A stretch of DNA of 64,000 nucleotides, taken from NCBI GenBank assembly GCA_963792655.1, contig CAWBWU010000011.1, positions 372,001 to 436,000 on the forward strand. The letters are read 5' to 3'. Shown one piece after another: positions 1 through 10,002 of this stretch. Origin of the DNA: DOZZ01 sp963792655 (GTDB taxonomy: Bacteria; Acidobacteriota; Terriglobia; Bryobacterales; Bryobacteraceae). The notes under the pieces are model-generated. The model had not been told where the DNA came from, did not search any database, and saw nothing but the letters and a program-made list of their open reading frames with translations. Made by a program: the position numbers and the translations under genes. Numbering within the stretch: the stretch's first letter is position 1; each line of letters begins with the position of its first letter.

Positions 1-2187
1 CGCCGAACACGCGTGCCCGACGCGTGGCTGGGGCTGGCGTTTGCTCCGAAGGGCGACAACGTTTACGTCGGCGGCGGATCGACGGCGGCGGTTTTCGAGT
101 TTGCGTTTCGACAACGGCGAGGCTGACGCGCGGCGCACGTTGACCTGGTGCCGGCTGCAAGCAGACGCAGCCGCAGAGATTTCATTGGCGACGTGGCGGT
201 CTCGCCCGATGGCGACATGATCTACGCGGCGCAATCTGTTTCACGATGCGGTGCGTGGTGATCAATCCGCAGATCCGGCGCGGTGATCGAGACGCTTCAA
301 GACGGGCCGCCGGCCGTATCGCATTCTGTTTCATCCCGACGGCAAGTCATTCTTCGTTTCGAGCTGGGCCGACGGACGGTCATCGAGGCATCATGCAGCC
401 GACGGCGGCGTGATGCTCGACGATTCGCGTGGGCCCGCACACGACGGACATGTTGGAGTGAAGGCCCGTGGCGATGACCGGAGTCACCGCGGCTGTTCGT
501 GGCGGCTGCGAACACCAACAACGTCTACGTGCATCGGCGTGCCGAACGATCGGGCAGATGACGCAGGCTGGAAACGATCAATCTGGCGATGACTCCGCTG
601 CAGCCGCTCGGCATGACGCCGTCCGCACTGGGATTCAGCGCGGACAGACAAAGCTCTCTACGTGGCGTGCTCGGACGCGAATGCGGTGGCGGTGGTCGAT
701 ATCTCGAGGCGAGCGCAGCGTTGTGCCGGATTCATTCCGACGGGCTGGTATCCAACTGCGGTGCGCGGGCTTGCCGACGGCCGCATTGCGATTCTGAACG
801 GGCGCGGGCTGCGTTCGTTCCCGAATCCCGAGCGGGCCGAACCCGACCAAAGGCGTCGGAACGTTCGCATGAAGGCGATCGCGCGGATCGAATATGTCGG
901 GCAAAATGCAGCAGCGGGACCGTCAGTTTCGTTGACTCGCCGGACGATCGCGCAATGGACTGGACGTACACCAGCGACCGCTGACTCGCGCATATCGCGA
1001 CTACAACGATGCCAAGCTGCAGACACCGGTCGTACCGCTGCCGCAATCGCCGATTCAGCACGTGATCTACATCGTGAAGGAGAACCGCACCTACGATCAG
1101 GTGCTTGGGCGAATGAAGCGTGGCAACGGCGACCCGTCGCTGGTGCTGTTCGGCGAGAAGGTCACGCCGAACCAGCACAAGCTCGCGCGCGAGTTCGTGC
1201 TGTTCGATAACTTCTACGTCAATGCAGACGTGAGTGCCGACGGACACAACTGGTCCACCGCGGCCATCGCGCCGGACTACGTGCAGAAGATGTGGCCGAA
1301 CAGTTATGCCGGCGCGCCGCAAGACTTACGACTATGAAGGCGGCGAGCCGGCCGACGCTCCCGCCCGCCGGCTATCTGTGGACCAACGCCAAAGCGGCGG
1401 GAATCACCATGCGCAACTACGGTTACTTCGTCAACAACAAGCCGCTTGCGCAGGCGGGACCCGATGGCGCGCAGATCGCAGGCGTGCGCGACCCGGCGCT
1501 GGCCGCGTGACGAACGCGAAGTATCGCGGCTTCGATCTGGATTATCCGGATGTCGAGCGCGCCAAGGTGTTTCTGAGCGACCTCGCAGAGTTCGAAAAGT
1601 CTGGCAGCATGCCGCAGTTGATGTTCCTGCGCCTGGGCAACGATCACACCTCGGGCATTACGCCGGGCAAGATCGCCCCGCTCTCAGCGAACGCGGACAA
1701 CGACTACGCGCTGGGCATGATGGTGGAAGGCGTATCGAAGAGCCGCTTCTGGGATCAGACCGCAATCTTCATCCTCGAAGACGATGCGCAGAACGGGGCC
1801 CGATCACGTGGACTCGCACCGGTCCCCCGCGTTCGTGGTGTCGCCGCTGCTGAAACACGGCGTGGTCGACAGCACGATGTACAACACGACATCGATGCTG
1901 CGCACGATCGAGATGATCGTCGGGTTGCGTCCCATGACGGTGTTCGATGCCGGTGCGCGAGCAATGACGGCGGCGTTCACCAACACGCCCGATGCGCGGC
2001 CATTCACCGCTGTGAACCGCCGTCCACGCCGCTGGATGCGCGCAACCCTGCGAACCCGAACGCCAAGAAACTGGATCTCGAAGCCGAAGACCTTGTCGAT
2101 GATGACGAGATGAATCGCATGTTATGGGCGGCCATTCGCGGCAATCAGCCGATGCCGGCGCCCGTCAGGAGTATTGCAAGCCGCTCA
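1..2187 (+). CDS. Bifunctional YncE-like propeller / phosphoesterase family protein, frameshifted and 5'-truncated
   Basis: The gene enters from the left edge and can only be followed by switching frame many times. The first kilobase encodes beta-propeller strands of YncE type (FAPKGDNVYVGGG, VAVSPDGDMIYAA, FHPDGKSFFVSSW, GFSADRTKLYVAC). From about 1060 comes a phosphoesterase-family domain, with IYIVKENRTYDQVLG, FVLFDNFYVNADVSADGHNW, FLRLGNDHTSG and FILEDDAQ, matching metal-dependent phosphatases related to phospholipase C. The last recognisable motif is MPAPVR near 2155-2168. I cannot place the stop codon, because the frame runs on into the next gene. At least eight one-base shifts are needed. 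Motifs lie on all three frames in the right order, so read errors are more likely than decay. The substrate is unknown. Confidence 0.7.
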
Positions 2188-4293
2188 ATGCCCCGCATCC
2201 ACTTGTGCTTTCTCTGGCACATGCACCAACCGTTTTATAAAGACCTGCTCTCAGGAGAATACAAACTGCCGTGGACGCGCTTGCATGCGCTGAAGGATTA
2301 CTACGGCATGGTGCGGATCCTCGAAGAGTTTCCCGGTATCCGGCAGACGTTCAACCTGGTGCCTTCGATGATGGTGCAGGTGGAAGAGTACGCGGCCTCG
2401 GCTGCGCGTGATCCGTTTCTCGATTGCGCGCTGAAGCCTGCCGAGTACTTGACTGCGGACGATCAGGCGTTCCTGCTCAAGAATTCTTTCCACGCGAACC
2501 CGGGCCGCATGATCTATCGCTATCCGCGCTATGGCGAACTGTTCCAGGCGAGCAAAGCGCAACAGCAGACCGCGAGCACGAAATCCGTTTTCGGCGTGCA
2601 GGAGTTTCGCGACCTGCAAGTGCTCTCGCAGATCGCGTGGTTTGACGAAGAGTGGCTCGAGCATGATGCCGACGTGCGCCGTCTGGTCGAGAAGGGTCGC
2701 GACTTCACGCTGGATGACCAGGCATTGCTGGGCCGCAAACAGACTGAGCTGTTGGGTGTTGTGATCCCGGAGTACAAGAAACTGGCGGCGACGGGGCAGA
2801 TCGAGATTTCGACAACGCCGTATTACCACCCCATTCTGCCGTTGTTGTGCGATTCGAACATTGCGGCGACCGCGCATCCTGACGTGCCGCTGCCGCGCAA
2901 CTTCAAGTATCCCGATGACGCGCGCAAGCAGTTGCAGATGGGCCGCGACTACATCGAGCGAACGTTCGGCGTGGCTCCGGTGGGACTCTGGCCGTCAGAA
3001 GGTTCCGTTTCCGACGAGGTATTTCAGATCGCGGCGCAGACCGGCTTCAAGTGGGCCGCCACCGATAACGGCGTTCTCGATCGCACGCTCGGTCGCGGCG
3101 CTGGAGTGGACGGCACCTATCGGCCGTACCGCTGGCAACAGGGCGACGACTCGATGCAGGTGATCTTTCGCGATCACGTGCTGAGCGATCTGATCGGCTT
3201 CGTCTATTCAGGCATGGACGCGCGCGAAGCTGCCCACGACTTTCTGAACCGCATCCGCGACAACTGCCGCAGCATGCTGAACGCCGGACGCGAAGCACTG
3301 GTGCCGATCATCCTGGATGGCGAGAACGCGTGGGAGTATTACGACCGCAGCGGCCGCCCGTTCTTTCGCGAATTGTACGAGGGCATCCTGAACGACTCCG
3401 ACATGCATGCGGTAACGGTCAGCGAGGCGTTTCAGTTGATGCCCTCCGACCCGCTGGACCATATCTTTCCGGGCTCGTGGATCAACGCCAACTTCGACAT
3501 CTGGATCGGGGCCGAAGAAGATAATCGCGCGTGGGAATTTCTGCTGGAAGCGCATCGCGTTTACGATCAACACAAAGACCAAGTCAGCCCCGAGAAGCGC
3601 GCGCTGGCTTACGAAGAACTGCTCATCGCCGAAGGTAGCGACTGGTGCTGGTGGTATGGCCCGGAGCACGATTCTGCGCATCGCGAAGACTTCGATCAAC
3701 TCTTCCGCAGCCACATTGCGAACATCTATCGTGCGCTGGAACTCGCGCCGCCGGCAGAACTTTCACAACCGATTCTGCGCGTCTATGTGAACGAGTCGCA
3801 CACGCCGCCTACGGGCGCGCTCTCGCCGGTGATCGATGGCGTGGTGACTTCGTACTTCGAATGGCTGGGCGCGGGTGTTTACCGCGTCGGCACGCGCTCG
3901 GGCGCCATGCACGGCAAACGGTTCCTGATCCATGATCTGCAGTACGGCGCGGATCACAAGCACCTCTACGTTCGCGTCGAGTTCCTGCCCGGCACCGAAG
4001 ACCTGTTGAGTTCCCTCGACGTTCGCCTGGGCGTGATCGGCGATGGCGGGACGGAGTGCAAAGTGACGGTGCGCATCGCAGGCGGGCACGCGACCGTGCA
4101 GGAAGGCGCGGGCGTGCAGTGCGCGTTTAAGCAGATCCTGGAGATCGCAGTTCCGGTCTCACGAGATGGCCGCCCAGTGACCGATATCCGCTTTCACGCG
4201 AGCTTCTGGCACGGCGGGTTGCCGATCGAAGCGGTCCCGGCACAAGGATGGCTCAGCGTTTCTACTGCTGAATCGGTGGAGTGGACGGCCTGA
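2188..4293 (+). CDS. Glycoside hydrolase family 57 protein
   Basis: The 701-residue protein begins with a GH57 barrel. HMHQP at residues 11-15 is conserved region 1, ISTTPYYHP near 208 is region 2, LWPSEGSVS near 266-274 carries the expected nucleophile glutamate, and LDGENAWEYY near 375 is the late conserved acidic region. The family includes alpha-amylases, 4-alpha-glucanotransferases and branching enzymes. The specificity here is not resolved, but a role in alpha-glucan metabolism is likely. The last roughly 200 residues form a beta-rich C-terminal domain. There is no signal peptide, so it is probably cytoplasmic. I start at ATG 2188 because the GH57 motif begins at once; an AGGAG lies 16 bases upstream, which is rather far. 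The frame is open upstream only because of indels in the preceding gene. Confidence 0.88.
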   Translation: MPRIHLCFLWHMHQPFYKDLLSGEYKLPWTRLHALKDYYGMVRILEEFPGIRQTFNLVPSMMVQVEEYAASAARDPFLDCALKPAEYLTADDQAFLLKNSFHANPGRMIYRYPRYGELFQASKAQQQTASTKSVFGVQEFRDLQVLSQIAWFDEEWLEHDADVRRLVEKGRDFTLDDQALLGRKQTELLGVVIPEYKKLAATGQIEISTTPYYHPILPLLCDSNIAATAHPDVPLPRNFKYPDDARKQLQMGRDYIERTFGVAPVGLWPSEGSVSDEVFQIAAQTGFKWAATDNGVLDRTLGRGAGVDGTYRPYRWQQGDDSMQVIFRDHVLSDLIGFVYSGMDAREAAHDFLNRIRDNCRSMLNAGREALVPIILDGENAWEYYDRSGRPFFRELYEGILNDSDMHAVTVSEAFQLMPSDPLDHIFPGSWINANFDIWIGAEEDNRAWEFLLEAHRVYDQHKDQVSPEKRALAYEELLIAEGSDWCWWYGPEHDSAHREDFDQLFRSHIANIYRALELAPPAELSQPILRVYVNESHTPPTGALSPVIDGVVTSYFEWLGAGVYRVGTRSGAMHGKRFLIHDLQYGADHKHLYVRVEFLPGTEDLLSSLDVRLGVIGDGGTECKVTVRIAGGHATVQEGAGVQCAFKQILEIAVPVSRDGRPVTDIRFHASFWHGGLPIEAVPAQGWLSVSTAESVEWTA

Positions 4294-4294
4294 G

Positions 4295-4921
4295 CTAGAG
4301 CCGTTCGTGAGTGGGAACGGAGCGCAATTGCGCGTCTTCGAGGCGCTTGGTTTCCTGCCACGTGTAGATCATGCGGTGGATCACCGTGAGGTTCGACAAC
4401 ACCGCCATGACCCACAACACTGCGCCCATGCGGTTGAAGAGAGCGCCGATGATCACGAGCACGACACGCTCGGGGCGCTCGAGAAAACCTACCTTGCATT
4501 TCGGGATGGTGTTTTCGGCCCGCGCGCGCGAGTAGCTGATCATCACCGAACCGGTCATCACCAGTGCGGTGAGCACGATGTAGAAGAAGCGGTCGATGCG
4601 CGCATAGTAAACCAGCAAGCCCATCAACACCGCGAGGTCGGAGTAGCGATCGAGAACCGAATCGAAGAACCCGCCGAAGCGTGTCACACGATTGGTTTCG
4701 CGCGCGACTCGGCCGTCGACCATATCGAACAAGCCGGCGCCCAGCACCACCAGACCAGCCTTCAGAAAATTACCGCGTCCGAACTCGACGGCGGCCCAGA
4801 TGTTGATCAGCAGCCCGATAAACGTCAGTACGTTCGGGTGAATGCGGGACAGGGCGAGTGCACCAACGATGGCGTTGATGATCTTGCCGAAGAACCAACC
4901 AATCCCGCGCGTAATCGTCAT
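4295..4921 (-). CDS. CDP-alcohol phosphatidyltransferase family membrane enzyme
   Basis: This 208-residue integral membrane protein carries the full family signature D-x2-DG-x2-AR-x8-G-x3-D-x3-D, starting at Asp66 (DMVDGRVARE, then FGGFFDSVLD). The family transfers a phospho-alcohol from CDP-diacylglycerol or a similar donor to a hydroxyl acceptor during phospholipid synthesis. Several hydrophobic segments flank the motif, and the length is usual for PgsA or archaetidylinositol-phosphate-synthase types. Which lipid it makes cannot be read from the sequence. The gene lies a few bases downstream of greA on the same strand and is probably co-transcribed with it. It converges on the GH57 gene, with stops almost touching. 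Confidence 0.88.
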   Translation of the reverse strand: MTITRGIGWFFGKIINAIVGALALSRIHPNVLTFIGLLINIWAAVEFGRGNFLKAGLVVLGAGLFDMVDGRVARETNRVTRFGGFFDSVLDRYSDLAVLMGLLVYYARIDRFFYIVLTALVMTGSVMISYSRARAENTIPKCKVGFLERPERVVLVIIGALFNRMGAVLWVMAVLSNLTVIHRMIYTWQETKRLEDAQLRSVPTHERL

Positions 4922-4926
4922 AGGTA

Positions 4927-5397
4927 CTAACCGGCCAGTTCGTGAACAGTCGTCAGCTTGACGATCTCAAGCTCTTTCTGGCCCCCGGGAATTTGCACTT
5001 TTACGGTATCGCCAACGGATTTGTTGAGCAAGCCCCGGCCGATGGGTGAGCTGGTCGAAATCTTTCCGGCAGCGGCGTTGGCGTCCTCCACCATCACCAG
5101 CGTGTAGGTAATCTCTTCGTCCTTGGCGGTGTCGAGCACGACAACTTCGGAGCCCAGACCCACACGGTCGTGCGGAATCTTGGTGAAGTCGATCATCGCC
5201 ACTTCGCGCAGCCGGCTCTTCAATTGAATCAGACGCGCATTGACCATGCCCTGGCGCTCTTTGGCCGCGTGATACTCGGCGTTCTCGCTCAGGTCGCCAT
5301 GTTCCCGCGCCTTCAGGATCTCTCTGGGGAGTTCGGTCCGCATCTCGTGCTCGAGCACGGCTATCTCGTCTTGCAATCTCTTCTTCAAATCGTTCAT
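4927..5397 (-). CDS. greA: Transcription elongation factor GreA
   Basis: The 156-residue protein has the normal GreA size. The N-terminal coiled coil contains the loop GDLSENAEYHAAKERQ (residues about 34-49), which reaches the RNA polymerase active site through the secondary channel. The C-terminal FKBP-like domain contains SPIGRGLLNKSVGDTV. GreA stimulates intrinsic cleavage of backtracked transcripts and rescues arrested polymerase. The downstream phosphatidyltransferase gene starts 6 bases after the stop. A TATAAT-like box on the minus strand (5430-5425), overlapping the stop of the upstream reductase gene, could give greA its own promoter. Confidence 0.96.
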   Translation of the reverse strand: MNDLKKRLQDEIAVLEHEMRTELPREILKAREHGDLSENAEYHAAKERQGMVNARLIQLKSRLREVAMIDFTKIPHDRVGLGSEVVVLDTAKDEEITYTLVMVEDANAAAGKISTSSPIGRGLLNKSVGDTVKVQIPGGQKELEIVKLTTVHELAG

Positions 5398-5424
5398 CGA
5401 ACGATGGCAACTCCCTAGCCCATG

Positions 5425-5430
5425 ATTATA
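5425..5430 (-). promoter_or_regulatory. Possible -10 box for greA
   Basis: TATAAT reads on the minus strand about 28 bases before the greA start and overlaps the TAA of the preceding reductase gene. No convincing -35 hexamer was found at the expected spacing, so this is a weak call. Confidence 0.3.
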
Positions 5431-6790
5431 ACGGCTGCAACTCTCCCATGAGCGTCGGCAGCAGTTCCGAAACGGTTGGATGGATGTGCACTGCCCTTTG
5501 CAGCACCGATGCGGGCTGCCGCGCGTACATCAAATCCAGAATGCAATGGATCACTTCATCGCACTCCACGCCCAGCAGCGCGGCCCCCAAAATCTGCTTG
5601 TTTTCCGCGTCGACCAGCACTTTCAGAAAACCTGCGGTCTCGCCCTTTTCAACCGCGCGGGAGACTCGCGTCATCGCCCGCTTGCCCATCAACGCTGGCC
5701 GTCCGGTCGCGCGCACTTCCCGTTCGGTCATCCCGCAGCGGCCAAGCGGTGGGTCGGTGTAGATGTTGTAAGCCGTAATGCGATCGCTTACCTTGCGAGG
5801 ATCATGGTCAAAAAGATTTGCCGCAACAATCTCGAAATCGTTATATGAGGTGTGAGTGAACGCGCTCTTGCCCGTGCAGTCACCCATCGCCCAGATGCCG
5901 GGCACCGACGTTTCGAGCACGTCATTCACTTCGATGAAGCCATGTTGGTCGCGCTTGATACCGGTGTTCTCTAAACCGAGATCATCTGTGTTGGGCATAC
6001 GGCCGAGAGCAACAAGCAGATGCGATCCGTTCGCCTCGCCGCCATTCCAGGCAACATGAACGCTTTCGCCGCGCTTCTCGATTTCGGAGATCGCAGCACT
6101 AGTATGGATGCGAACTCCTTCGCTTTCGAGAATCTCGCTGAGCGCCACCGAGACATCTTGGTCCTCGCGGCTCACAATTCTGTCACTGCGTTCAATGACA
6201 GTGACTTCGCTGCCGAAGCGCCGGTACATTTGCGCAAACTCGAGGGCAATGTAGCTGCCGCCGAGAATCACCAGATGCTGCGGCAGGAAATCGACGTCCA
6301 TCATGGTGGAGTTCGTCAGAAACGGAACACCGCGCAGGCCAGGAATCGGAGGCACAGATGCGCGGCCGCCTACATCCAGAAAGATTCTGGGCGCGGTGAG
6401 TTGCCGGTCGCCCACTCGAATGACGTGGTCTGATTCGAAGCGCGCGTGATCGTGAATGATGGCTGCGTCTTTCAAGCCGCGCAAACCATTCTCCACACCT
6501 TCGCTGGAGGCGCGCACCACGGTATCTTTGCGCGCTTTCACTTTTTGCATGTCGACGCGTACAGGACCGGCGAGTTCCACGCCGAAATCAGCGGCGCGGC
6601 GCGCGACATGAGCGGTGCGCGCACTCGCGACCAGCGTCTTGGTCGGGATGCAGCCGGTGTTCACGCACGTTCCACCGAATCGGTTGCGCTCGACGAAAGC
6701 GATGCGCATGCCCTCGCGCACCAGCCGCGCAGCCAGCGAAGGCGCCGCTTGACCGGCGCCGATCAGGATCGCGTCGAAAGCTTCCGGCAC
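5426..6790 (-). CDS. FAD/NAD(P)-dependent pyridine nucleotide-disulfide oxidoreductase (dihydrolipoamide dehydrogenase / mercuric reductase-like)
   Basis: The 454-residue enzyme has the class I flavoprotein disulfide reductase layout. An N-terminal FAD dinucleotide fold (LIGAGQAAPSLA) comes first, then the redox pair CVNTGC at Cys42/Cys47, a central NAD(P) fold (LGGSYIALEFAQMYRRFG), a second FAD contact (PGIWAMGDCTG) and a C-terminal dimerisation domain with the HPTVSE histidine-glutamate pair. No pyruvate or 2-oxoacid dehydrogenase genes are nearby, and there is no N-terminal HMA domain or C-terminal cysteine pair as in true MerA. The substrate is therefore unknown. The start is GTG, overlapping the upstream subtilase stop by one base, which suggests co-transcription. 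Confidence 0.85.
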   Translation of the reverse strand: MPEAFDAILIGAGQAAPSLAARLVREGMRIAFVERNRFGGTCVNTGCIPTKTLVASARTAHVARRAADFGVELAGPVRVDMQKVKARKDTVVRASSEGVENGLRGLKDAAIIHDHARFESDHVIRVGDRQLTAPRIFLDVGGRASVPPIPGLRGVPFLTNSTMMDVDFLPQHLVILGGSYIALEFAQMYRRFGSEVTVIERSDRIVSREDQDVSVALSEILESEGVRIHTSAAISEIEKRGESVHVAWNGGEANGSHLLVALGRMPNTDDLGLENTGIKRDQHGFIEVNDVLETSVPGIWAMGDCTGKSAFTHTSYNDFEIVAANLFDHDPRKVSDRITAYNIYTDPPLGRCGMTEREVRATGRPALMGKRAMTRVSRAVEKGETAGFLKVLVDAENKQILGAALLGVECDEVIHCILDLMYARQPASVLQRAVHIHPTVSELLPTLMGELQPL

Positions 6791-9700
6791 TATTTGACGA
6801 CGATTCTGGTGGTCTTCGCGCTGTTGCCACCGATTGAAAGCGTTACGGTTTGCGGGCCGGTACCGATGTTCAGCGGCACCACCGCATTCACCTGATAAAG
6901 CCCGACGATGCCGGGAGCCAGCCCGCTGAATTGCACTGGCGCGTTCTGTCCGCCAATGGTCACGCCCGGCGTCTGCGTTGTTGTCGACAATGGGTTAGCC
7001 AGCGCAACCGCACCGTCCGCAGGCTGGTTCGTGACCGCCCCTAATCCGTTCACAAAAAACTGAACGACCTGGCCGCGCTGCACAGGATTTGCCGCAGTGA
7101 TCACACGGAAATTTTGATCGAGCGCCGCTGCCGTTAGCTGCCCCGCATCACTGAATTCGAAGAACGCCGGGTTGGTCGCAGCGATAGGGATGGTCGCCGT
7201 GAAGCTGACCAGCCCTTCGAAGTTGACCTTGACCGTCGCCATGGACTGGCCCTGCAGTTCCCACGGAATCTGCACATTGATCTGCGTTGGGCTGACGTAC
7301 GAAAGGCGGCCCGGGACGCTGATGCCGCCGGCATCGAAGCTGACCGAAGTTCCGGCAATCGAGACCGGCAGGTAGTTCGTGTTCAAGAACCCGGTCGCGG
7401 CGCTCAGGTTCGTACCGGCGATGGTCAGGTACGAGCCCGGCGCGAAGCCTTTGTCCAGCTGGAAGCTTGCGGCGTTCACAATGCCATTCGTCGCAATGGT
7501 GGGGAAGTTGAACGCGGTCCAGAAGAAATCCTGCTTCATCCCGGACAAGTTGGCTTCGAAGATCTGATCGCCCAGCGATGATCCCAAATTGATGTTCGAC
7601 GCCGCGATGCCGTAAGAGTCTGTCGCCGCATCGTGTGTACCGATGGAGCCGCCGCCGCTCAGCACGCTGAAGGTAACCGGCACACCGGATACGCTGAGTC
7701 CGTTGCGATCGACGGCGCGCAGTGCAATCAGGTCGCCCGCTTCACTCACGCCGCCGGTGCTGCTCGAACCAATCACCGGGAACACGCTTTGCACAACACC
7801 ATCGCTCACGATGTACCAGTAGGGCACGAACAGCGTCTGCCCGATCCCCGAGATGATGATGAAGCCCTCGTACATTCCGGCGCTTGGCTTCGAACCGGAG
7901 AGCGTCACGGAAAGCGAGACGGTCTGTTGCGCTTGCAGTGTTCCGCTCGCCGGCGTGACCGACACGCTGGCCTTTGCATCGGTATCGGTTTGCAGCACCT
8001 GCACCGAGTAAGTGCCCGGCGCATTCGTGATGTTCGTCAGGTTCATCGAAAGCGTGGCCGGCACACCAACGGATGACAGCAGATTATTGAACGACAACGT
8101 CGAAGGGGTCACGGTTGCGCCGATGCCCACCGCGTTCCCCGCATCCAACTTGCCGCTGCCCACGGCCTCGATGCGCGCGGTTACGCCGTTCTCTTTGACT
8201 GCGTTGCTCGTCGTATTGACCACTGCGGACTTGTACTGCGCGGGGGAAAGTCCCGGATGCGCTTGCTTGACCAATGCCACTGCGCCTGCAACCATTGCCG
8301 CCGCAAAGCTTGTGCCCTGCACACTGGTGTAGCGCGAAGCATCCCATAGGGAGCCGCTCGGATCGTAGTTCTGCGTTGCGGTGTAAAGGTCGGTGCCGAC
8401 AGCAACAAGTTCCGGTTTGATCAATGCCGACGTACCGATCGCGGGACCGCGCGAGGAAAAGCCGGCCACCGTGTCATAGCCCGCAGCAACCTCACGCAGC
8501 GTGGGGTCGAGCGTAATCTTCGGAGCCGCGCCTGCGTGTGCTTTCAAATAGTTGTGCAACTGCACGCCGTCGCTGTTGCGAATCACGACGGAGGGGATCG
8601 CCGTATCTTCCAGGCTGATCGGAGTGAAGATGTCATCGGTTGCGTTATCGAGATAGATCACCATGCCGACCGCGCCGGCAGCTTGCACGTTGTTCGCTTT
8701 CGCATCGAAGCCGCAGCCGCCACGTTCGACAAGCACCACATCACCCGTGAATGACCCGGCAGGCAGCGGCGCACAAGCCAGGCCGTCATTGCCCGATGCC
8801 GTCACGTCGGCCAGCGGATAGACCACCTTTCCACCAGGCTTGGGGATGCCGAAGAGCGCGTCAATGGTGCTGGCCGAAACGTCCGGCACGCTGATCGACG
8901 AATAGAAGATGTGCGCGTTCGTGGACGCGCCAACCGTAATCGCCGACGGCGCGGTGCCCGGCGAGTTGATGGTGCCGAGCGTCGGCCCATCGTCGCCCGC
9001 GGCCACGACGACCACCATTCCGCTGCGCACCGCGTTCTCCACTGCCTGCGCCGCAATGTCACAAGCGTTCGAAGGGATGTAGCTGCGAAGGCCGCTCGCA
9101 TTCCCGCAGGCGCTGCTATCTGCATCGAGTGCACCGTAGAGGGCCGCGTTGCCGCTCGCGACGTTGACCACGTCCATGCCGTCGGTCAGCGCATCTTCGA
9201 GCGCCTGGATCATCGCGCTCGCGTTAGTGAAGGTGTTGACGGCGGGCGAGCCGTAGATTTTGTAATTGCCGAGGAACGCTTTGGGCGCAACACCGCTGAT
9301 GGTTGCGAGCGGCGCATTCACCTGCTCGCCGGCCGCGATCATCGCGACTGCGGTGCCATGGCCGGTGTGATCTGCGGGCGTCGTGTCGTCGGGCGTTGAG
9401 CGATTTGGGTCGCTGCTGTTGTTCAGCAGTGAGACGTAACTGCGAGCTACGATCACTTTCGAATTGGTGTACTTCGTGTCGCCGCGCGGGAAGCCGGCGG
9501 GAGGTTGCAATTGCGCATCCTGAAACGCGGGATGCGTCTGATCGATGCCGCTGTCGATAATGCCGATGCGCATGCCGGCTCCCGCGCGGCCCATTCCACC
9601 GATCAACGGATTTGCCCACGCTGCGGGAACATCGGTCAACGCCAAAGCTTTATTGAGCAACGGATGCAGCGGTGGCAGGTAGCTCCACCGCTCCACTCCG

Positions 9701-9981
9701 GGCACCGTGCTGAAGTCCGGCGTTTGGCCGTGCGGCACCAGCACAAACACCGCGTTCAGCAGCGATTGCACGCTTCCGCTGACCTGCCAGTGGCGCGCTT
9801 CGATCTCATGGATGGCAGCCGCCTGCGCTTTGCGAATCGTCTGATGCGCGGCACTCTCCCGCTGCTGGCGGGATTGCGCGAGCGGCGGGTCTTTCAGGAT
9901 GAGCGCGTACTCATCGACGCCCGCTGACGCCCACAGAACCGATGAACAAAATAAGAGGCACGACGCAACACGGCGCAGCAT
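6790..9981 (-). CDS. Secreted subtilisin-like serine protease (S8) with PA insert and Solibacter-type C-terminal domain
   Basis: This 1063-residue protein starts with a signal peptide (residues 1-20) and an inhibitor-like propeptide. The S8 catalytic triad is complete: Asp143 in IIDSGIDQTHP, His208 in DHTGHGT, and Ser near 556 in VQGTSFAAAM. A protease-associated domain (VLVERGGCGFDAKANN) is inserted between His and Ser. After Fn3-like beta modules, the last 220 residues (GIVNAASF, FAPGSYLTIAGTNLS, SYVSPTQINVQIPW, PGLYQVNAVVP-like) match my recollection of TIGR03437, a C-terminal domain expanded in Solibacter. Its role is unknown, possibly surface retention. It is likely an extracellular endopeptidase. 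A one-base overlap with the next gene suggests a shared transcript. Confidence 0.9.
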   Translation of the reverse strand: MLRRVASCLLFCSSVLWASAGVDEYALILKDPPLAQSRQQRESAAHQTIRKAQAAAIHEIEARHWQVSGSVQSLLNAVFVLVPHGQTPDFSTVPGVERWSYLPPLHPLLNKALALTDVPAAWANPLIGGMGRAGAGMRIGIIDSGIDQTHPAFQDAQLQPPAGFPRGDTKYTNSKVIVARSYVSLLNNSSDPNRSTPDDTTPADHTGHGTAVAMIAAGEQVNAPLATISGVAPKAFLGNYKIYGSPAVNTFTNASAMIQALEDALTDGMDVVNVASGNAALYGALDADSSACGNASGLRSYIPSNACDIAAQAVENAVRSGMVVVVAAGDDGPTLGTINSPGTAPSAITVGASTNAHIFYSSISVPDVSASTIDALFGIPKPGGKVVYPLADVTASGNDGLACAPLPAGSFTGDVVLVERGGCGFDAKANNVQAAGAVGMVIYLDNATDDIFTPISLEDTAIPSVVIRNSDGVQLHNYLKAHAGAAPKITLDPTLREVAAGYDTVAGFSSRGPAIGTSALIKPELVAVGTDLYTATQNYDPSGSLWDASRYTSVQGTSFAAAMVAGAVALVKQAHPGLSPAQYKSAVVNTTSNAVKENGVTARIEAVGSGKLDAGNAVGIGATVTPSTLSFNNLLSSVGVPATLSMNLTNITNAPGTYSVQVLQTDTDAKASVSVTPASGTLQAQQTVSLSVTLSGSKPSAGMYEGFIIISGIGQTLFVPYWYIVSDGVVQSVFPVIGSSSTGGVSEAGDLIALRAVDRNGLSVSGVPVTFSVLSGGGSIGTHDAATDSYGIAASNINLGSSLGDQIFEANLSGMKQDFFWTAFNFPTIATNGIVNAASFQLDKGFAPGSYLTIAGTNLSAATGFLNTNYLPVSIAGTSVSFDAGGISVPGRLSYVSPTQINVQIPWELQGQSMATVKVNFEGLVSFTATIPIAATNPAFFEFSDAGQLTAAALDQNFRVITAANPVQRGQVVQFFVNGLGAVTNQPADGAVALANPLSTTTQTPGVTIGGQNAPVQFSGLAPGIVGLYQVNAVVPLNIGTGPQTVTLSIGGNSAKTTRIVVK

Positions 9982-10002
9982 GCCCCATTATCAACCCGAG
10001 CC

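Noticed and set aside
1234..4293. 1019-residue phosphoesterase-GH57 fusion
   Set aside because: GH57 begins exactly at its conserved first motif. The upstream part of the frame is only one fragment of the shifted phosphoesterase gene.
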